Notes: generated from the sequence alone by a model not told the origin. Numbered from the stretch's first letter, positions 24,979-34,325 are shown. The stretch: 64,000 nt of DNA from an uncultured Burkholderiales bacterium (GCA_903886485.1 CAISMH010000019.1:248001-312000); one strand, 5' to 3'. Program-made: numbers and translations.

Positions 24979-25506
24979 TTAGATCACCCAGTTTTGGATA
25001 TCTTCTGGCGTCAACTTACCCAATTTGCGCTGCTTGAGTCGGCCTTCTTGGTCCAAAACCACGGTAAAAGGCAGGCTACTTTGCTCATTTCCTAGTAATT
25101 TCCCTAATTCCGTCCCACCTAGACCAGCCAAACCTATCGTGTAGCTCATCGGAAATTGACTTAAAAATTGCCGTACACGGCTGGGCTGATCAATCGCCAA
25201 GCCGACGACCTGCCATCCGTATTGCTTGTTTTGGCGATAGAACGCATCAATTAGCGGCATTTCCTCAACGCATGGCGGGCACCAAGTTGCCCAAAAGTTA
25301 ATCACCAAAGGACGTCCTTGCAAACTCGACAGGCGTAACAACTCGCCAGAAGGCATGGCGAACTCTGACGCCCAAAGCGCCTGTTTGGCAGTCGGCGCCA
25401 TCTCTTGCAGCGCGTTGCGTTTCCATGCGATCGCCGTGCCTGCAAGCGTGGCAGCAGTTGCAACGCCAGCAAACATGGCTGTGCGTCGGGTGAATCGTGA
25501 TGTCAT
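24979..25506 (-). CDS. TlpA-like thiol-disulfide oxidoreductase
   Basis: A 175-residue membrane-anchored or exported thioredoxin-fold protein. An N-terminal Arg-rich stretch and hydrophobic helix (about residues 9-27) precede the domain with active site W75-C76-P77-P78-C79. The cis-proline region follows near LPFTVV. It is probably a periplasmic reductant, for example in cytochrome c maturation. The ATG at 25506 overlaps the preceding stop as ATGA, which favours it over the open frame reaching 25656. Confidence 0.88.
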   Translation of the reverse strand: MTSRFTRRTAMFAGVATAATLAGTAIAWKRNALQEMAPTAKQALWASEFAMPSGELLRLSSLQGRPLVINFWATWCPPCVEEMPLIDAFYRQNKQYGWQVVGLAIDQPSRVRQFLSQFPMSYTIGLAGLGGTELGKLLGNEQSSLPFTVVLDQEGRLKQRKLGKLTPEDIQNWVI

Positions 25507-26093
25507 TGCACCCCCTCCATCAAAGCGCGCAGAGCCGATAAATCGCCGCGTGGTGAGCGTCCTTTGGCGTCCGGCTTCAAAGCACCACGCAAATCGTCTA
25601 GGTCGTAAATCATCAAATGCACCAACACCTTTTGTGGAAAACCGGGGCATGTACACAAGATGCTCAAGGCATCCACCGCCTCGCCTTGGAAGCCTTGAAC
25701 CGTGCTGACCTCGTAGCGCACGCCATGATCAATGAGGCTAATTTCTGCGGACTTGGCGTCATCGCAAAACAACTGGAGATAAATATCCGACAAGGCCGTG
25801 GCCGTCCCGCGCCACACCGCCCCCGTCAGGTGAGGCCTGAAATCGTTCATGCGATCCATCCACACCATGGCCAACGCCCGCAATGCAGCCAACTCGCCGG
25901 GTTGCGTGTCATCACAGAAAAGGGCCAGATACTCACGCACGGCGTCCTCGACTTGGTCATTGCTTGGCAACTGCGCGCGTGCGTTCAAGCCCAGCTGCTT
26001 CAAAGCGCGGCGTTTTGCGGGGCCGTATTCGAGCCCTTCTTCAACCACCATGCGCGCGGCAGCGGCGGCAATTTCGTCTTGAACCGTATTCAT
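25503..26093 (-). CDS. Conserved-looking protein of unknown function, coupled to the TlpA-like gene
   Basis: A 196-residue, largely helical soluble protein with no motif I recognise. The first 60 residues are Ala/Glu-rich helices with an AKRRALKQLG stretch. The C-terminal half is mixed alpha/beta (IDHGVRYEVSTVQGF; LVHLMIYDLDDLRGAL). It overlaps the TlpA-like start by 4 bp and diverges from mpl across about 73 bp. It has no signal peptide or membrane helix. Position suggests co-expression with a redox protein, nothing more. Confidence 0.7.
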   Translation of the reverse strand: MNTVQDEIAAAAARMVVEEGLEYGPAKRRALKQLGLNARAQLPSNDQVEDAVREYLALFCDDTQPGELAALRALAMVWMDRMNDFRPHLTGAVWRGTATALSDIYLQLFCDDAKSAEISLIDHGVRYEVSTVQGFQGEAVDALSILCTCPGFPQKVLVHLMIYDLDDLRGALKPDAKGRSPRGDLSALRALMEGVQ

Positions 26094-26166
26094 AAGTGCA
26101 GTGATTGTCAGCGCACAATGCCGCCGCCGCTCTGGGGGGTCTGATACACCCTCCTAAAATGGGCTT

Positions 26167-27606
26167 ATGCATATACATATTTTGGGAATTTGCGGCACGT
26201 TCATGGGTGGACTGGCTGCGTTGGCACGCGAAGCGGGCCACCAAGTCACAGGCTGCGATGCGGGCGTTTACCCTCCGATGAGCGACCAACTCCGCAGCCT
26301 CGGCATTGAGTTGATAGAGGGATTTGGCGCCGATCAGCTCCGCCTCAGCCCCGATGTGTACGTGATTGGCAACGTAGTCTCACGCGCGCGCTTGGCCGAT
26401 GGAACGCCCAAATTTCCGTTGATGGAAGCCATTTTGGACAGCGGTGCTGCCTACACCAGCGGCCCACAATGGCTGGCTGAACACGTCTTACACCACCCCA
26501 GCCAACCCCGCCATGTGCTGGCTGTGGCCGGCACACATGGCAAAACCACCACCACCTCCATGCTGGCTTGGATTCTTCAAGCCGCGGGGCTCGAACCCGG
26601 CTTTTTAGTCGGCGGCGTTCCCATGAACTTTGGCGTGTCAGCCCGCTTGGGCCGCCTCGGCAGCCCTGCCGATGTGGCTGGGCACAAACGCACACCATTC
26701 GTCATTGAAGCCGACGAGTACGACACCGCGTTTTTCGACAAACGCAGCAAGTTTGTTCACTATCGCCCTCGCACCGCTGTGTTGAACAACTTGGAGTTCG
26801 ATCACGCCGATATCTTTGACAACCTCGCTGCCATTGAACGCCAGTTCCACCACTTGGTACGTACCGTGCCCAGCAGCGGCCGCGTGGTGGTCAACGCCGA
26901 TGAAGACAGCTTGCAACGCGTGCTGACCCAAGGCTGCTGGAGCCACGTCGCCAAGTTTGGCGTCAGCGCCAACGCGCAAGGCCCAGATGGTTGGGGCATC
27001 CAAGGCGAGCCCGACAACTTTGCGGTTCTGCACCAAGGCCAAGAAGTCGGCCGTGTGCAATGGGACATCACGGGCGTACACAACCAACTCAACGCCTTGG
27101 CCGCCATTGCTGCCGCCGAACACCAAGGCGTGTCGCCCGCACAAGCTGCGGCCTCCTTGCGCGAATTTCAAAACGTTCGCCGCCGCATGGAAGTGCGCGG
27201 CAGCATTGCCCGTGCAGGCGGCAACATCACCGTGTACGACGATTTCGCACACCACCCCACCGCGATTCGTGCCACCGTCGATGGCCTGCGCCGCAAGGTG
27301 GGGCCTAACGCCCGCATCTTGGCGGTGTTTGAACCGCGCAGCAACACCATGAAGTTGGGCACCATGAAATCACAATTGCCCTGGAGCTTAGAGGACGCCG
27401 ACTTGGCGTTTTGTCACTCAGGTGGATTGGATTGGGATGTCACCGAAGCACTCCAACCAATGGGGGCACGGGCGCGTGTTGCGTCAACGGTTGACGAGGT
27501 GTTGGCGCAAGTCGTCGCTGCGGCGCGAGCAGGCGATCATGTGCTGTGCATGAGCAATGGTGGTTTTGGCGGGATTCACACCAAGTTGCTCACCGCGTTG
27601 GCGTGA
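26167..27606 (+). CDS. mpl: Mpl, UDP-MurNAc:L-Ala-gamma-D-Glu-meso-DAP ligase
   Basis: A 479-residue Mur-ligase-family enzyme that reattaches recycled tripeptide to UDP-MurNAc. The N-terminal Rossmann start is HILGICGTFMGGLA; the ATP loop is GTHGKTTTT; the acceptor region carries EADEYDTAFFDKRSKF, typical of Mpl rather than MurC; and the C-terminal domain has FEPRSNTMK. It works downstream of AmpD. Monocistronic and convergent with aroG. Confidence 0.95.
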   Translation: MHIHILGICGTFMGGLAALAREAGHQVTGCDAGVYPPMSDQLRSLGIELIEGFGADQLRLSPDVYVIGNVVSRARLADGTPKFPLMEAILDSGAAYTSGPQWLAEHVLHHPSQPRHVLAVAGTHGKTTTTSMLAWILQAAGLEPGFLVGGVPMNFGVSARLGRLGSPADVAGHKRTPFVIEADEYDTAFFDKRSKFVHYRPRTAVLNNLEFDHADIFDNLAAIERQFHHLVRTVPSSGRVVVNADEDSLQRVLTQGCWSHVAKFGVSANAQGPDGWGIQGEPDNFAVLHQGQEVGRVQWDITGVHNQLNALAAIAAAEHQGVSPAQAAASLREFQNVRRRMEVRGSIARAGGNITVYDDFAHHPTAIRATVDGLRRKVGPNARILAVFEPRSNTMKLGTMKSQLPWSLEDADLAFCHSGGLDWDVTEALQPMGARARVASTVDEVLAQVVAAARAGDHVLCMSNGGFGGIHTKLLTALA

Positions 27607-27624
27607 ACCCCTCAAGCACCCCGT

Positions 27625-28734
27625 TTAAGCACGCTGGCGACGCGCTGCGACAGCCTCAGACAATGCGTCCAATGCGGCAACCGAATCATTCCAATCCAAG
27701 CATGCATCGGTGATGCTCTTGCCGTATTCGAGCTTCGAGACATCGTCTTTGCCTGGGGTGAATTTCTGTGCACCGCCATGGATGTGACTCTCAATCATCA
27801 CACCAAAAACTTGGTGTGAACCGCCGCTGATTTGTTCGGCAATGTCACGCGCCACCACCAGTTGGCGTTCGTGCTGTTTGCTGCTGTTGGCATGGCTGCA
27901 ATCCACCATCAACGAAGCGGGCAATTGAGCCTTGGTCAACGCGTCGCAGGCAGCGCTCACACTGGCTGCATCGTAGTTGGGGGCTTTGCCGCCGCGCAAA
28001 ATGACGTGGCAATCTTTGTTGCCCTTGGTTTGCACAATTGCCACTTGACCGTTTTTATGCACGGACAAAAAGTGGTGCGCCCCTGCCGCCGCTTGAATCG
28101 CATCCGTGGCGATTTTGATATTGCCATCCGTGCCGTTCTTGAACCCGATCGGCGCAGAGATACCCGAAGCCAATTCGCGATGCACTTGGCTCTCGGTTGT
28201 ACGCGCCCCAATCGCGCCCCACGAAATCAAGTCGCCAATGTATTGCGGACTGATGGCGTCCAAGAACTCACTACCCGCAGGAAGCCCAAGACGGTTGATT
28301 TCAATCAACAACTGGCGTGCAATGCGCAAACCCTCGTCAATGCGGTAGCTCTCATCCAAGTAGGGGTCATTGATCAAGCCCTTCCAGCCGACCGTGGTGC
28401 GTGGCTTTTCGAAGTACACGCGCATCACAATCTCCAAGGTGTCAGCGTATTTTTCGCGCAAGGGCTGCAAGCGACGGGCGTAGTCAATGGCCGCTGCCGG
28501 GTCATGGATGGAGCATGGGCCAATCACCACCAGCAAGCGGTCATCTGTACCGTGCATGATGTTGTGAATGGTTTTGCGCGTGTGGGTGATCAGCTTCTCG
28601 ACGGGCGTGCCCTGAATCGGAAAGAAGCGAATCAAATGTTCAGGAGGAGGCAGCACGGTAATGTCCTTGATACGTTGGTCATCGGTTTGACTGGTGTTTT
28701 CAACGTGGCTTGGATAACTGGTGTTCGTTTTCAT
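27625..28734 (-). CDS. aroG: Class I DAHP synthase (3-deoxy-7-phosphoheptulonate synthase)
   Basis: A 369-residue AroFGH-type enzyme joining phosphoenolpyruvate and erythrose-4-phosphate, the first step of aromatic amino-acid synthesis. Family motifs include LLVVIGPCSIHDP, KPRTTVGWKGLINDP, GARTTESQVHRELASG and VDCSHANSSK. Length matches the E. coli paralogs. Allosteric type (Phe or Tyr) is not certain from sequence, but the Phe/Tyr leader peptide upstream predicts control by those amino acids. It lies downstream of tldD on the same strand. Confidence 0.95.
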   Translation of the reverse strand: MKTNTSYPSHVENTSQTDDQRIKDITVLPPPEHLIRFFPIQGTPVEKLITHTRKTIHNIMHGTDDRLLVVIGPCSIHDPAAAIDYARRLQPLREKYADTLEIVMRVYFEKPRTTVGWKGLINDPYLDESYRIDEGLRIARQLLIEINRLGLPAGSEFLDAISPQYIGDLISWGAIGARTTESQVHRELASGISAPIGFKNGTDGNIKIATDAIQAAAGAHHFLSVHKNGQVAIVQTKGNKDCHVILRGGKAPNYDAASVSAACDALTKAQLPASLMVDCSHANSSKQHERQLVVARDIAEQISGGSHQVFGVMIESHIHGGAQKFTPGKDDVSKLEYGKSITDACLDWNDSVAALDALSEAVAARRQRA

Positions 28735-28776
28735 GGTCTCGTCCTGAAGTTTGAAAAAGTGATGAAGCAGTTTGGC

Positions 28777-28805
28777 AAAAAAAAACCGCCGGGGGTCCGG
28801 CGGTT
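28777..28805 (-). terminator. Attenuator terminator in the aroG leader
   Basis: On the minus strand AACCGCCGG, loop ACCC, CCGGCGG is followed by nine T residues: a strong intrinsic terminator lying 43 bp before the aroG ATG and after a Phe/Tyr leader peptide. Its left arm can instead pair with CGGCGGT at 28849-28855 inside the leader ORF. Confidence 0.85.
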
Positions 28806-28836
28806 GGTTGGGGAGTTCAGAGCGTTTGGGCTACGT

Positions 28837-28905
28837 TCAGAACTCTCGACCGCCGTGGGGGCGTGAGATAAAAAAGTAAGCAAAATAAAAACGGGTTGAA
28901 CTCAT
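28837..28905 (-). CDS. Phe/Tyr-rich leader peptide of the aroG attenuator
   Basis: A 22-codon ORF starting ATG-AGT-TCA and ending TTC-TGA. Residues 6-12 are FYFAYFF (five aromatic codons plus another Phe pair member), the whole peptide having five Phe and two Tyr. It lies between tldD and the attenuator hairpin. Hairpin GAGTTC (28840-28845, last codons) with GAACTC (28813-28818) provides the early stem. Ribosome stalling at the aromatic codons should prevent the terminator. There is no strong Shine-Dalgarno, and the start is only 22 bp after the tldD stop. Confidence 0.8.
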   Translation of the reverse strand: MSSTRFYFAYFFISRPHGGREF

Positions 28906-28927
28906 GGCTTGAAATGTAACACAGCGT

Positions 28928-30388
28928 TTAGGCCGTTCCACCCACGGTCAAGCCATCGATGCGCAAGGTGGGTTGACCTACGCCTACAGGCACGCTTTGG
29001 CCTTCCTTGCCGCAGGTGCCGACACCTGGGTCGAGTTGCATGTCATTGCCGATCAAGCTCACACGCGTCAGCGCATCGGGGCCGTTGCCCACCAAGGTCG
29101 CGCCTTTGACCGGGTATTGAATCTTGCCGTTTTCCACCCAATACGCCAGCGAGGTCGAGAACACAAACTTGCCTGACGTGATGTCCACTTGCCCGCCGCC
29201 AAAGTTCACGGCGTACAAGCCCTTCTTCAGACTGCTCACAATTTCTTCGGGCGACTTGTCGCCGCCCAACATGTAGGTGTTGGTCATGCGCGGCATGGGC
29301 ACATGGGCATAACTTTCGCGGCGGCCATTGCCTGTGGGCTTGACGCCCATTAAGCGGGCGTTCATGCCGTCTTGGATGTAGCCCTTCAAGATGCCATCTT
29401 CAATCAACACATTACGCTGGCTGGGGTTGCCCTCGTCGTCCACATTGAGTGAGCCACGGCGGTCGGGAATGGTGCCATCATCTAACACCGTCACGCCTTT
29501 GGCGGCCACGCGTTGACCGATACGACCACTGAATGCGCTCGAGCCTTTGCGGTTGAAGTCGCCTTCCAAACCGTGGCCAATCGCTTCGTGCAACAAGATG
29601 CCGGGCCAGCCCGGGCCTAACACAACGCTCATTTCGCCCGCAGGGGCTGGGCGTGCATCGAGGTTGGTGAGGGCCAGTTGCACGGCCTCGTCCACATAGC
29701 TTTGTGCCAGCGCATCATCGAAATGGTCAAGGCCAAAACGACCACCACCACCGGCAGAACCCACTTCGCGACGGCCGTTTTGTTCCGCAATCACGGTCAC
29801 GCTCAGGCGCACGAGTGGGCGCACATCGGCCGCCAAGGTGCCATCCGCACGCACCACCATCACCACGTCGTACTCACTGGCCAAACCGGCCATGACTTGA
29901 ATCACGCGTGGGTCTTTGGCGCGAGCCATTTGTTCGATGCGGCCCAACAGTTCTACTTTTTCTGTGCTGTTGAGCGAAGCAATCGGGTCTAAGCCACCAT
30001 ACAAAGAACGGCTAGATGCCACCTTTCGTGTGGGCACTTTGACGCGTGCGCCTTTGGCGGCTGCGCCAATCGTGCGCACCGTGCGTGCCGCGTCTAGCAA
30101 GGAGGCTTTGGAAATATCGTCAGAGTAGGCAAACGCAGTTTTTTCGCCACTCACCGCACGCACGCCCACGCCTTGGTCGATGCTGAACGAGCCTGTTTTG
30201 ACAATGCCCTCTTCCAAGCTCCAGCCTTCGGCACGGGTGTATTGAAAATACAAATCGGCCTCGTCCACTTTGTGCGCTTTGATCTCGGCCAAGGTGCGGG
30301 CCAAGTCGGTTTCGTCCAAACCGAAAGGCTCTAACAACAGTTGACGGGCAATGGCCAATCGCTCAAGGGTGGGTTCGCGTGAAATCAT
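28928..30388 (-). CDS. tldD: TldD, metalloprotease subunit
   Basis: A 486-residue protein of the TldD/TldE (PmbA) family, a zinc protease that degrades unfolded peptides and matures some modified peptides. The metal site HEAIGH (in LLHEAIGHGLEGD) is intact. The C-terminal beta-barrel core includes TNTYMLGGDKSPEEIVSS. The partner tldE/pmbA is not in the window. It starts 7 bp after the rodA stop, so rodA-tldD are probably co-transcribed. Confidence 0.95.
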   Translation of the reverse strand: MISREPTLERLAIARQLLLEPFGLDETDLARTLAEIKAHKVDEADLYFQYTRAEGWSLEEGIVKTGSFSIDQGVGVRAVSGEKTAFAYSDDISKASLLDAARTVRTIGAAAKGARVKVPTRKVASSRSLYGGLDPIASLNSTEKVELLGRIEQMARAKDPRVIQVMAGLASEYDVVMVVRADGTLAADVRPLVRLSVTVIAEQNGRREVGSAGGGGRFGLDHFDDALAQSYVDEAVQLALTNLDARPAPAGEMSVVLGPGWPGILLHEAIGHGLEGDFNRKGSSAFSGRIGQRVAAKGVTVLDDGTIPDRRGSLNVDDEGNPSQRNVLIEDGILKGYIQDGMNARLMGVKPTGNGRRESYAHVPMPRMTNTYMLGGDKSPEEIVSSLKKGLYAVNFGGGQVDITSGKFVFSTSLAYWVENGKIQYPVKGATLVGNGPDALTRVSLIGNDMQLDPGVGTCGKEGQSVPVGVGQPTLRIDGLTVGGTA

Positions 30389-30395
30389 GCGCGAA

Positions 30396-31550
30396 TTATG
30401 ACTGCACCAACTGTTTGGCCTTGGCCACCGACATCAATATCCCCAAACCCAAGCCCAGTGTCACCATGGCTGTGCCGCCATAGCTGATGAACGGCAACGG
30501 CACGCCCACCACCGGGAGCATGCCACTGACCATGCCCATGTTCACAAAAGCGTAAATGAAGAAACTCAAGGTCACGCTACCAGCCAGCAAACGGGCAAAC
30601 AGCGTGGGGCCTTCCACCGAAATGGCCAAGCCGCGCAAGATCAAAAAGATAAAAGAAGCAATGAGCATCAAGTTGCCCACCAAACCAAACTCTTCGCCAA
30701 AGGCAGCGAACACAAAGTCGGTGGTGCGCTCAGGAATGAAATCCAAATGGGTTTGCGTGCCTTGCATAAAACCTTTGCCCCAGAAACCGCCCGAGCCAAT
30801 CGCAATCATGCCTTGGATGATGTGAAAGCCTTTGCCTAAGGGGTCTCGCGTCGGATCTAGCAAAGTACAAATGCGCTGCTGCTGGTAGTCATGCAGGATG
30901 GGCCAACGAAAACCGTCGGCGCACAACGTGGGCTCAAAAAACACCACCAAGCCCACGCCAATCACACCCATGATGATGGGCGGCACGATGAGCCACCAAC
31001 TCAGCCCCGCAAAGAAGATCACAGCAATCCCTGCGGACAATACCAAAATAGCCGTCCCCAAATCCGGCTGCCGCACGATGAGGCCCACTGGCACCAACAG
31101 CAACAAGCCCGCCACCAAAAAGTCCAGCGGACGCAACTGACCTTCGCGCTTTTGAAACCACCACGCGAGCATCAAGGGCATGGCAATCTTCATGATTTCA
31201 CTCGGCTGAATCACCACCCCAATGTTCAACCATCGACGTGCGCCTTTTTTGGTCAAGCCAAACAAAGCCACCGCCACCAACAAGGCCACGCCCACGGTGT
31301 ACAGCGGCACCGCAAACGCCATCAAACGTTGCGGTGGAATTTGCGCCACCAAAAACATGATGAAGCCCGCAATCAACATATTGCGGCCATGGTCATAAAA
31401 GCGCGCGCCATTGGCAAAGCCCGACGAGTACATGGTCAGCAAACCTGCACATGCCAGCAAAAAAATACCAAAAGCCAGCGGCCCGTCAAACCCTTTGAGC
31501 AAAGGTCTCAGTCGCTGAAGTGGGCTGGGTTTATGGATGACGGTAGGCAT
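30396..31550 (-). CDS. rodA: RodA, SEDS-family peptidoglycan polymerase
   Basis: A 384-residue polytopic protein with about ten membrane helices, the glycosyltransferase of the elongasome that keeps rod shape. SEDS signatures include the early IFLLACAGLLTMYSSG, the loop GKGFHIIQGMIAIGSGGFWGKG, EEFG, and the closing FISYGGTAMVTLGLGLGILMSV. Its usual partners mreBCD and pbp2 are not adjacent. It diverges from the YqiA-like gene across about 60 bp. Confidence 0.95.
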   Translation of the reverse strand: MPTVIHKPSPLQRLRPLLKGFDGPLAFGIFLLACAGLLTMYSSGFANGARFYDHGRNMLIAGFIMFLVAQIPPQRLMAFAVPLYTVGVALLVAVALFGLTKKGARRWLNIGVVIQPSEIMKIAMPLMLAWWFQKREGQLRPLDFLVAGLLLLVPVGLIVRQPDLGTAILVLSAGIAVIFFAGLSWWLIVPPIIMGVIGVGLVVFFEPTLCADGFRWPILHDYQQQRICTLLDPTRDPLGKGFHIIQGMIAIGSGGFWGKGFMQGTQTHLDFIPERTTDFVFAAFGEEFGLVGNLMLIASFIFLILRGLAISVEGPTLFARLLAGSVTLSFFIYAFVNMGMVSGMLPVVGVPLPFISYGGTAMVTLGLGLGILMSVAKAKQLVQS

Positions 31551-31609
31551 GACGGTGATTATCCCCTGTCAGAGGGCTTGCCTCGCAGCCGCCGCTGCTA
31601 GCATTTGGC

Positions 31610-32224
31610 ATGATCTCGCACAGCCACGTCACCGCCACCACCCATGTTCTGTATTTGCACGGGTTTCGCTCCTCACCACAGTCCACCAAAGCAAAGCAAG
31701 TGGCGGCCCTGATGGCCACACAGTTTCCAAACGTCATCTGGTGGTGCCCACAGTTGCCGCCCTCGCCCCAAGCAGCGGTGGACCTCATCCAAGCAGGCAC
31801 CGCCAACTGGCCCGCACACAGCATGGCGGTGATCGGCTCATCGCTCGGAGGCTTCTATGCCACGTGGTTGGCCGTGCAGCGCGGCTGCAAAGCCGTGCTG
31901 CTCAACCCCGCGATTGACCCCGCGCGTGACTTGGCCCAATACATTGGCGAACACTCAGCTTGGCACAACCCTGCCGAACGCTTTTACTTTGCCCCCGAAT
32001 TTGTAGATGAACTCCGCGCCCTGACCGTTGGCCCAATCCCGCAACCCGACAAGGTGTGGGCCCTCATCGCCCAAGGTGACGAAGTATTGGACTGGCGCGA
32101 AATGACCGCGCGTTACCCCGACTCTCACCTTGTGGTTTTAGAGGGCGGCGACCACGCCCTGAGCAACTTCGCCAATTACTTGCCACAACTGCTGGCGTTT
32201 CTCAACTTGCCGTCTGCAGCCTAG
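31610..32224 (+). CDS. YqiA-like alpha/beta-hydrolase esterase
   Basis: A 204-residue alpha/beta hydrolase of the UPF0227/YqiA group. It begins with LYLHGFRSSPQS (oxyanion region), has the nucleophile Ser in GSSLGGFYA near residue 77, and closes with an acid and EGGDHAL (catalytic His). Natural substrate unknown; E. coli YqiA hydrolyses short-chain esters. Followed 34 bp later by the RNB exoribonuclease. Confidence 0.85.
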   Translation: MISHSHVTATTHVLYLHGFRSSPQSTKAKQVAALMATQFPNVIWWCPQLPPSPQAAVDLIQAGTANWPAHSMAVIGSSLGGFYATWLAVQRGCKAVLLNPAIDPARDLAQYIGEHSAWHNPAERFYFAPEFVDELRALTVGPIPQPDKVWALIAQGDEVLDWREMTARYPDSHLVVLEGGDHALSNFANYLPQLLAFLNLPSAA

Positions 32225-32258
32225 GTCGACATGGCGCGAGCATGGGACAATTGCGCCC

Positions 32259-34325
32259 ATGTACGCATTGTTTGAAGAAGCTGGAAAATTCCAGACGGGC
32301 CGCATCCTCTCCGAAGCGGAAAGCTCGGCCCAAATCGAGCTGGAATCTGGCAAACGGGTCAAGGTCAAGGCCGCCAATTTGCTGCTCAAGTTTGAGAAGC
32401 CCTCGCCCGCTGATCTGATGCGCGATGCACAGGCCCTGAGCACCACCATCGAACTCGACCTCGCTTGGGAATTCGCCCCCGAAGACGAATTCGGTTTTGC
32501 CGATCTCGCGCGTGAATACTTCAGCGCCCAAGCCACGCTCACCGAACAAACGGCGGCGTTGTTTCGTCTGTTTGAAGCGCCGCACTACTTTCGCCGCGCT
32601 GGCAAAGGTCGATTCCGAAAAGCCTCTGCCGAGGTGATTGCCCAAGCCCTCGCTGGCATCGAAAAGAAAAAACAAATCCAAGCGCAAATTGAAGGCTGGG
32701 CTGCCGAGTTGGGCCAAGGCACTTGCCCTGCCCCCATTCAAACGCAGCTCTACAAAATTTTGTTCAAGCCCGACAAAAACGCCCCCGAATACAAAGCCGT
32801 GGTGGAAGCCGCGCGCACGACCCAAACCGCGCCGCTGGCCTTGCTCCAAAAAGCAGGTGCCATCACCTCGGCTTACCAATTCCATTGGCAGCGCTTTTTG
32901 TTTGACAACTTCCCCAAAGGCACAGGCTTTCCCAACCTTCAAGCCCCCGCCATTGCGGATGAACTGCCGCTGGCAAATGTGCAGGCCTATTCAATCGACG
33001 ACTCACAAACCACCGAAATCGACGACGCGTTGTCGGTGCAAGGCTTGGGCACAGGCACGGTCACACTGGGCATTCACATCGCCGCACCCGCACTGGCACT
33101 CAAGCCGGGCGACGCGATTGACCAGCTAGGTCGTCAGCGCCTGTCCACCGTTTACATGCCCGGCTACAAAATCACCATGTTGCCCGACGAGGTGGTGCAA
33201 ACCTACACCTTGCAAGAAGGCCGCGACTGCCCTGCGGTGTCGCTGTATGTCACGTTTGATGAAACCACCCTCGCCTTGCAACACACCGAAACACGGGTGG
33301 AGCGTGTGCCCATCGCGGCGAATTTGCGCCACGACCAACTCGATGCCATCGTCACCGAAGCTTGGCTCAACGACGACAGCTTCACGCATGACGCAGGTGT
33401 GGTCGAGCCCGCCATGCCACGTGCACAACTGGCGTTCTTGTTTCGCTTGGCCCAACACCTCAAAGCCCAGCGCGAAGTGGTGCGCGGCAAGCCTGAGAAC
33501 TTCAACCGCCCTGACTACAACTTCCGCTTGGTGGGCAATGACGGTGCCGAGCCCCAAGGCCACGAGCAAGTCCAAATCAGCATCCGTCAACGCGGTGCGC
33601 CGCTCGACTTGATGGTGGCCGAGGCCATGATTTTGGCCAACAGCACGTGGGGCAATTGGATGGCCGAACTCGGCGTGCCCGGCATCTACCGCAGCCAAGC
33701 CAGCTTGCTGCCCGGCGTCAAAGTGCGCATGGGCACCAAAGCTTTGCCGCATGCGGGCATTGGTGTACCCAGCTACGCATGGAGCACCTCGCCCCTGCGC
33801 CGCTACACCGACTTGGTGAACCAATGGCAAATCATTGCCTGTGCCAAACACGGCAGCACCGCGGCATTGGCCGCACCGTTCAAACCCAAAGATGCGGAAC
33901 TGTTCTCCATCATCTCGGCCTTTGATGGCGCCTACGGCGCCTACAACGCCTACCAAAACGGCATGGAACGTTTTTGGACGCTGCAATATTTGAAACAACA
34001 CAACATCACCGAACTCAGTGCCACCGTCTTCAAAGCCTTCCCAGGTCAGCCCCCCATGGCCCGTGCCGATGACCTGCCCTTGGTCTTGCCCGTGCTGGGC
34101 GGCGGTGACTTGCCGCGCGGGACTCATGTGCAACTGCGCTTGAGCGCCGTGGATGACATCACCTTGGATGTCACGGGCCACTTGTTGCACCTGCTCGACG
34201 TCGATGCGCCAACTGGCGCACAAGAAGCAGACCTGAGCGACGACGAAGACGACAGCGCCGCAGGCCCGATTGCCCTCGCCATGGATGTGAACGAGGCACC
34301 CACAGCGGAGGTTGATGCAGCGTGA
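32259..34325 (+). CDS. RNase II/R-family 3'-5' exoribonuclease
   Basis: A 688-residue protein with an RNB catalytic domain; the acidic metal-binding motif is YSIDDSQTTEIDDALSV near residues 247-263. Family hallmarks RLSTVYMPG and RYTDLVNQWQ are present. It is close to E. coli RNase II in size but diverged outside the core, so rnb versus rnr is not decided. The stop forms TGATG with the next gene. Confidence 0.9.
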   Translation: MYALFEEAGKFQTGRILSEAESSAQIELESGKRVKVKAANLLLKFEKPSPADLMRDAQALSTTIELDLAWEFAPEDEFGFADLAREYFSAQATLTEQTAALFRLFEAPHYFRRAGKGRFRKASAEVIAQALAGIEKKKQIQAQIEGWAAELGQGTCPAPIQTQLYKILFKPDKNAPEYKAVVEAARTTQTAPLALLQKAGAITSAYQFHWQRFLFDNFPKGTGFPNLQAPAIADELPLANVQAYSIDDSQTTEIDDALSVQGLGTGTVTLGIHIAAPALALKPGDAIDQLGRQRLSTVYMPGYKITMLPDEVVQTYTLQEGRDCPAVSLYVTFDETTLALQHTETRVERVPIAANLRHDQLDAIVTEAWLNDDSFTHDAGVVEPAMPRAQLAFLFRLAQHLKAQREVVRGKPENFNRPDYNFRLVGNDGAEPQGHEQVQISIRQRGAPLDLMVAEAMILANSTWGNWMAELGVPGIYRSQASLLPGVKVRMGTKALPHAGIGVPSYAWSTSPLRRYTDLVNQWQIIACAKHGSTAALAAPFKPKDAELFSIISAFDGAYGAYNAYQNGMERFWTLQYLKQHNITELSATVFKAFPGQPPMARADDLPLVLPVLGGGDLPRGTHVQLRLSAVDDITLDVTGHLLHLLDVDAPTGAQEADLSDDEDDSAAGPIALAMDVNEAPTAEVDAA

